DNA of 10,108 nt, from NCBI GenBank assembly GCA_902475475.1, contig CABRZY010000053.1, forward strand, positions 1 through 10,108, given 5' to 3'. A model generated the notes under the pieces. That model was given only the letters and a program-made list of their open reading frames with translations, was not told the origin of the DNA and did no database searches. Both the position numbers and the translations under genes were made by a program. This document shows positions 6,631 through 10,108 of this stretch, piece after piece. The stretch is from an uncultured Collinsella sp. (GTDB lineage Bacteria > Actinomycetota > Coriobacteriia > Coriobacteriales > Coriobacteriaceae). Positions within the stretch are counted from its first letter, which is position 1, and each line of letters begins with the position of its first letter.

Positions 6631-8128
6631 GGTGTCCTCCAACTTGGTCGTTGCGTTCGCGCGCGGTGGCGCCGGTGGTAAAGCTTAATCCCTTGACGAG
6701 CGCGTTCTTGCCGTACTTGCCTTTTACGGCCAGGACGGCGCGCGCCAGGTCGCGCTCGCGCTCATCGGCCTCGATATCGCTGAACAGATCGATAGTGGCA
6801 AATTCCTCGGGCATGAGGTTGCCAAATCCCAGGTTGATGCGCTTGACCGGTCGTTTGGGATCGACGGTCTGCGCCCAGAGCTCATCGAAATAACTCATGA
6901 TCTTCTTAAACGAATTGGTGCGCTCGGGAAGCTTTCGCGAGGCGTTAGAGTGCGCAAAGAGTGCGGCATAGCCACCGCGCGGTTTACCGCCATGCTCTCC
7001 CACAAAGATGCCATCGATTGCCTGCGCTTCGCGCACCAAGCGGCGCCGTTCGTCATCGCGCTGGACGGGCTTGGGCGCACGGGGCGCGAGCTTGGGGCCG
7101 GCGGTTGCGGTAGGTTCGATGCTCGACGTGCTCGAGCGCAAGTGCCCGCATCCGTCCACATATTGTGCTGTACCGCTGGCGTCGAGGCGGCGTATGTCGG
7201 CTCGTTCGCTCGCATAACCCACAAAGAGCGAAATGCTGTCGCAGACCACGTGCTTATCGACCAAGTCTAGCACGGCACTGTCGACCATCTCGCGCAAGAC
7301 GGTGTAGGCCTGTTCGTAGGCATAGCCCTTCGAGAGCACCTGTCCTGTGGTGGTCGAGGTCGCCTGCGGACGATAAGCCTGGATGTCGGCGATGGTTGTC
7401 GGCTCGCGCCCAAAGGCATGGTCGATAAGATACTCGGCATTGACCCCGAGCTCGTCGTAGAGCAGGTTTTCGTCGAGCGCCGCGACGCCCATCAGATCAT
7501 AGACGCCGTATTTTTCGAGGCGGGCTGCCACGCCGGGGCCGATGCCCCAGATATCGGTGATGGGACGATGGGGCCAGATCTCCTCGCGAAAGGTCTTGTC
7601 GTCGAGTATACCGATGCGGCTGGGTACGTGCTTGGCGGTAATGTCGAGCGCTACCTTGGCCTGAAATAGGTTGGGGCCGATGCCGACCGTCGCCGTGATG
7701 CCGGTGCGTGCCAGGACCTCGTCGCGCAACATGCAGGCGAAGCCTTCCGCATCGGTGTGATAGAGGTCCAGATAGGGCGTCACGTCGATAAAGCATTCGT
7801 CGATGGAGTAGACGTGCACGTCTTGCGGACTCACGTATTCCAGATAGATGCCGTAGATTTGCGCCGACACCTCCATGTAGTGCTGCATGCGCGGTACGGC
7901 CTTGATGTAGTCGATGCCGTCGGGGATTTCGAACAGACGGCAGCGGTTGTGTATCCCGAGGTCTTTCATGGCCTGTGTGATGGCGAGGCAGATGGTCGTG
8001 CGTCCGCGCGATTCGTCGGCAACGACCAGGTTGGTGGTGAGCGGATCGAGCCCACGATCGACGCACTCGACGCTGGCATAAAACGTCTTGAGGTCGATGC
8101 AGATGTAGGTGTGCTGCTCGTGCGCCAT
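6623..8128 (-). CDS. Y-family DNA polymerase (UvrX/UmuC-like translesion polymerase)
   Basis: A 501-aa translesion polymerase. Motif I is ICIDLKTFYASVE with catalytic D12 and probable steric-gate Y17. Motif III is YSIDECFID with D110 and E111. A helix-hairpin-helix follows (DIWGIGPGVAARL, about 192-204), then a little-finger domain. TIDLFSD at about 455 sits where family members have a QLSLF-type beta-clamp-binding motif. The protein is longer than the roughly 420 aa usual for this group because of a low-complexity insert (about 323-401) in the little finger. The ATG at 8126-8128 is chosen over an in-frame ATG at 8149 because GGGAGGG (8134-8140) lies 5 nt upstream of it. The gene has a consensus promoter overlapped by a LexA-like box and is followed by the overlapping yolD-like gene. 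This fits an SOS-induced mutagenesis cassette. Confidence 0.93.
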   Translation of the reverse strand: MAHEQHTYICIDLKTFYASVECVDRGLDPLTTNLVVADESRGRTTICLAITQAMKDLGIHNRCRLFEIPDGIDYIKAVPRMQHYMEVSAQIYGIYLEYVSPQDVHVYSIDECFIDVTPYLDLYHTDAEGFACMLRDEVLARTGITATVGIGPNLFQAKVALDITAKHVPSRIGILDDKTFREEIWPHRPITDIWGIGPGVAARLEKYGVYDLMGVAALDENLLYDELGVNAEYLIDHAFGREPTTIADIQAYRPQATSTTTGQVLSKGYAYEQAYTVLREMVDSAVLDLVDKHVVCDSISLFVGYASERADIRRLDASGTAQYVDGCGHLRSSTSSIEPTATAGPKLAPRAPKPVQRDDERRRLVREAQAIDGIFVGEHGGKPRGGYAALFAHSNASRKLPERTNSFKKIMSYFDELWAQTVDPKRPVKRINLGFGNLMPEEFATIDLFSDIEADERERDLARAVLAVKGKYGKNALVKGLSFTTGATARERNDQVGGHRA

Positions 8129-8143
8129 CCGTGCCCTCCCATC

Positions 8144-8155
8144 AAACACATGTTC
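8144..8155. promoter_or_regulatory. Second LexA-like half-conserved box
   Basis: AAACACATGTTC matches the Gram-positive SOS core GAAC-N4-GTTC with one mismatch. It lies 17 bp (centre to centre) from the stronger box at 8160-8173 and just upstream of the polymerase ribosome binding site. It may be a second LexA site or a chance match. Confidence 0.4.
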
Positions 8156-8159
8156 TTAT

Positions 8160-8173
8160 CGAATATCTGTTCG
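8160..8173. promoter_or_regulatory. LexA (SOS) box controlling the polymerase operon
   Basis: CGAATATCTGTTCG fits the Gram-positive SOS box CGAAC-N4-GTTCG with a single C-to-T change. The flanks extend it to a perfect 7-bp dyad, TATCGAA (8157-8163) and TTCGATA (8170-8176), with a 6-nt spacer. It abuts and partly overlaps the -10 of the polymerase promoter, the expected position for repression by LexA. Confidence 0.8.
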
Positions 8174-8202
8174 ATAATACCCGCTTGCGCGGACATCGTC
8201 AA
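8174..8202 (-). promoter_or_regulatory. Sigma70-type promoter of the polymerase-yolD operon
   Basis: Read on minus: -35 TTGACG (complement of 8197-8202), a 17-nt spacer, and -10 TATTAT (complement of 8174-8179). This is close to consensus in sequence and spacing. The LexA-like box begins within the -10 and extends over the transcription start. Confidence 0.82.
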
Positions 8203-8255
8203 AACCTGTCCCTTTTTGGTCGGTTGCCGTTTGGGGGGCCGATTGGCAACGCTCG

Positions 8256-8284
8256 CTGATTGTAGTCTTGACCTGCGCTAGAAT
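8256..8284 (+). promoter_or_regulatory. Candidate pgi promoter
   Basis: TAGAAT at 8279-8284 is a 5-of-6 -10. At 17 nt upstream the -35 is weak (CTGATT, 8256-8261). A better -35-like TTGACC at 8268-8273 would pair only with a poor -10 (ATCTGA, 8291-8296). A promoter must lie near here because pgi is divergent from the polymerase operon, but the exact boxes are uncertain. Confidence 0.4.
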
Positions 8285-8301
8285 AGTGGCATCTGAATGT
8301 C

Positions 8302-8325
8302 CGGGCGCATGGAGGCGTGCGCCCG
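8302..8325 (+). promoter_or_regulatory. pgi leader hairpin
   Basis: CGGGCGCA (8302-8309) pairs perfectly with TGCGCCCG (8318-8325), an 8-bp stem with an 8-nt loop TGGAGGCG. It lies in the probable 5' untranslated leader, 6 nt before the true ribosome binding site GAGGAGG (8332-8338). No T tract follows, so it is not a terminator. It may stabilise the mRNA or affect translation. Confidence 0.45.
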
Positions 8326-8343
8326 TATGCTGAGGAGGACTTT

Positions 8344-10038
8344 ATGGCAACTGTTGCCGCACCTATCGATGCTACGTCGACTGCCGCTTGGAAGGCGCTC
8401 GAGGCTCATCAGGAGAAGCTCGAGGCCGAAGGTATCGACCTCAAGGCCTGGTTCGCCGCCGATGCCGAGCGCGTGAACAAGCTGAGCTTTGACGCTGGTG
8501 ACCTGCACTTCGATCTGTCCAAGAACCTGGTGACCGATGAGACCGTCAAGCTGCTGTGCGATCTTGCCCGCGAGGTGAAGCTCGAGGAGCGCCGCGACGC
8601 CATGTTCTCCGGCGAGCACATCAACACCACCGAGGACCGCGCCGTCCTGCACACCGCGCTGCGCCGCCCGGCAAGCGAGAAGGGCCAGCTCATCGTCGAC
8701 GGCCAGGACGTCGTCGCCGACGTGCACGAGGTCCTCGACCGCATGTATGCCTTTGCCGAGCGCGTGCGCTCCGGTGAGTGGAAGGGCGTAACCGGTAAGA
8801 AGATCGAGCACCTGGTGTCCATCGGCATCGGCGGCTCCGATCTGGGCCCGGTTATGGCCTACGAGGCCCTGCGTCCCTACGCCGACGCCGGCATCGACTG
8901 CCGCTACATCTCCAACATCGACCCCAACGACCAGGCCGAGAAGCTCAAGGGCCTGGATCCCGAGACCACGCTCGTGATCATCGTCTCCAAGACTTTCACC
9001 ACGCTCGAGACCCTCACCAACGCCCGCGAGGTCAAGACCTGGATGCTCGAGCAGCTCAAGGCTCAGGGCGCCATCGATGGCTCCGATGAGCAGAACGCCG
9101 AGGCCGTGGCAAAGCACTTCGTCGCCGTTTCCACCGCACTCGAGAAGGTTGAGGCCTTCGGCATCGACCCCGCTAACGCTTTTGGTTTCTGGAACTGGGT
9201 CGGCGGCCGCTACTCCGTCGACTCCGCCGTGGGCCTGTCGCTGATCATCGTGCTCGGCCCCGAGCGCTTCCAGCAGTTCCTCGAGGGCTTCCATGCCATC
9301 GACGAGTACTTCTGCAACACGCCGCTCGAGAACAACGCCGTCGCGCTGATGGGCCTGCTCAACGTCTGGTACGTCAACTTCTTCGGTTCCAAGAGCCACG
9401 CCGTGCTGCCGTACTGCCAGTATCTGCACCGTTTCCCGGCCTACCTGCAGCAGCTCACCATGGAGTCCAACGGCAAGCACGTCCGCTGGGACGGCAGCGC
9501 CGTGACCTCCGACACCGGTGAGATCTTCTGGGGCGAGCCCGGCACCAACGGTCAGCACGCCTTCTACCAGCTGCTGCACCAGGGCACCGTGGTGGTCCCG
9601 GCCGACTTTATCGCTTTCGCCAACACTGCCAACCCCGCAACCGATAGCGGCCAGGATGTCCACGAGCTGTTCCTGGGCAACTTCCTGGCCCAGACCAAGG
9701 CGCTCGCCTTTGGTAAGACGGCCGATGAGGTGCGCGCCGAGGGCACGCCCGAGCAGATCGTCCCGGCCCGCTGCTTTGAGGGCAACCGCCCGACGACCTC
9801 GATCTTCGGTGACACGTTGACCCCGTTCGCGCTCGGCGAGCTCATCGCCCTGTACGAGCACATCACGTTTGTCGAGGGCACGGTCTGGGGCATCGACTCC
9901 TACGATCAGTGGGGCGTCGAGCTGGGCAAGCAGCTTGCCAAGCAGATCACCCCGGCTTTCCACGACGACGCCGCCAAGGCCGAGCAGGACGCTTCGACCC
10001 AGGCGCTCATCGAGTTCTACCGCGCTCACCGCAAGTAG
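8344..10038 (+). CDS. pgi: Glucose-6-phosphate isomerase
   Basis: Interconverts glucose-6-phosphate and fructose-6-phosphate in the cytoplasm (glycolysis and gluconeogenesis). The 564-aa length fits the long bacterial PGI form. PGI signature 1 is seen as NWVGGRYSVDSAVG (294-307), and signature 2 as the region ending SYDQWGVELGK (529-539). The sugar-phosphate loop is SKTFTT (225-230). By family alignment the catalytic residues are E374 (in MESNGK), H405 (in TNGQHAFYQ) and K539; all are present. GAGGAGG (8332-8338), 5 nt before the ATG at 8344, fixes the start; an in-frame GTG at 8317 would include the ribosome binding site. Codon use is strongly biased to GCC, CTG, GTC, AAG and GAG, as in highly expressed genes. 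It is divergent from the SOS polymerase operon and appears monocistronic as far as can be seen; no clear terminator is visible before the window ends. Confidence 0.98.
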   Translation: MATVAAPIDATSTAAWKALEAHQEKLEAEGIDLKAWFAADAERVNKLSFDAGDLHFDLSKNLVTDETVKLLCDLAREVKLEERRDAMFSGEHINTTEDRAVLHTALRRPASEKGQLIVDGQDVVADVHEVLDRMYAFAERVRSGEWKGVTGKKIEHLVSIGIGGSDLGPVMAYEALRPYADAGIDCRYISNIDPNDQAEKLKGLDPETTLVIIVSKTFTTLETLTNAREVKTWMLEQLKAQGAIDGSDEQNAEAVAKHFVAVSTALEKVEAFGIDPANAFGFWNWVGGRYSVDSAVGLSLIIVLGPERFQQFLEGFHAIDEYFCNTPLENNAVALMGLLNVWYVNFFGSKSHAVLPYCQYLHRFPAYLQQLTMESNGKHVRWDGSAVTSDTGEIFWGEPGTNGQHAFYQLLHQGTVVVPADFIAFANTANPATDSGQDVHELFLGNFLAQTKALAFGKTADEVRAEGTPEQIVPARCFEGNRPTTSIFGDTLTPFALGELIALYEHITFVEGTVWGIDSYDQWGVELGKQLAKQITPAFHDDAAKAEQDASTQALIEFYRAHRK

Positions 10039-10059
10039 TTTTTACGGCTGACTTGGCTT

Positions 10060-10108
10060 ATGCCGAAAGGGGCCCGCGGCCACACTCCCGAACAGGTCGA
10101 GCGCTTTA
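10060..10108 (+). CDS. Possible start of another gene, truncated by the window end
   Basis: An ATG at 10060 opens a frame of 16 codons running to the window edge (MPKGARGHTPEQVERF), with a plausible polar, helix-like composition. There is no clear ribosome binding site upstream, and 49 nt is too little to identify a family. It could equally be noncoding spacer after pgi. Confidence 0.3.
   Translation, partial: MPKGARGHTPEQVERF

Noticed and set aside
6631..6642. An upstream TTG start for the yolD-like gene
   Set aside because: The GGAGG that best serves as ribosome binding site lies just after this TTG and is correctly spaced for the GTG at 6628-6630.
8129..8149. An upstream ATG start for the polymerase
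   Set aside because: GGGAGGG lies between it and the ATG at 8126-8128, and family proteins begin only a few residues before the catalytic motif.
8317..8343. An upstream GTG start for pgi
   Set aside because: It falls in the leader hairpin and would translate through the clear GAGGAGG site.
8278..10029. A 583-codon open frame on minus, opposite pgi
   Set aside because: It mirrors the strongly biased G/C third positions of pgi, gives a repetitive Leu/Gly/Val/Asp-rich translation with no recognisable domain, and has no ribosome binding site. It is a shadow of pgi.
10039..10059. A T run right after the pgi stop, considered as a terminator
   Set aside because: No stable stem precedes the T tract; only short 3-4 bp pairings could be drawn.

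Overview
The window looks like a chromosomal segment of a high-GC Gram-positive bacterium, most likely a coriobacterium (Collinsella-like Actinomycetota). This rests on gene content: an LPxTG-type wall-anchored surface protein, a Gram-positive-type LexA box, a DUF3793 plus short-chain flavodoxin pair, a YolD/Y-family polymerase pair, and strong G/C preference at third codon positions. The genus is an inference and was not tested by any search. No rRNA, tRNA, CRISPR array, insertion sequence or phage gene was seen.

Layout, left to right. (1) Positions 1-1539, plus strand: permease and ATPase of a polar amino-acid ABC importer. The permease frame is open at the left edge; any substrate-binding protein would lie outside. 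A near-symmetrical terminator (1565-1600) separates this unit from (2), a minus-strand operon: a DUF3793 protein with a Cys-rich insert (2123-2827), then a flavodoxin (1657-2076). (3) From a divergent promoter region (about 2828-3000), a small membrane-anchored heavy-metal-associated (HMA) protein is read on plus (3001-3384), with a CsoR-like C4/G4 palindrome just downstream of its -10. (4) Positions 3656-6208, plus strand: an 850-aa secreted, propeller-like surface protein with an acidic 9-residue tandem repeat, a helical insert and an LPRAG sorting signal. (5) Positions 6205-8128, minus strand: an SOS-type cassette of a Y-family DNA polymerase and an overlapping YolD-like partner, with a consensus promoter and LexA-like boxes. 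(6) Positions 8344-10038, plus strand: pgi, glucose-6-phosphate isomerase, followed by a possible gene start at the right edge.

How the parts relate. The ABC importer genes form one unit. DUF3793 and flavodoxin look co-transcribed and may share a redox or metal context with the divergent HMA gene. The polymerase and YolD-like protein are probably translationally coupled and induced by DNA damage. The surface protein and the YolD-like gene converge and overlap by 4 nt (CTAG). The only good intrinsic terminator for the surface-protein transcript lies inside the yolD-like coding sequence.

Most of the window is ordinary housekeeping and accessory content. The observations most worth a second look are the coding-embedded one-way terminator, the SOS operator arrangement, the putative copper operator, the Cys cluster in DUF3793, and the interrupted propeller of the surface protein. 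I did not find a convincing wholly new multi-gene system.
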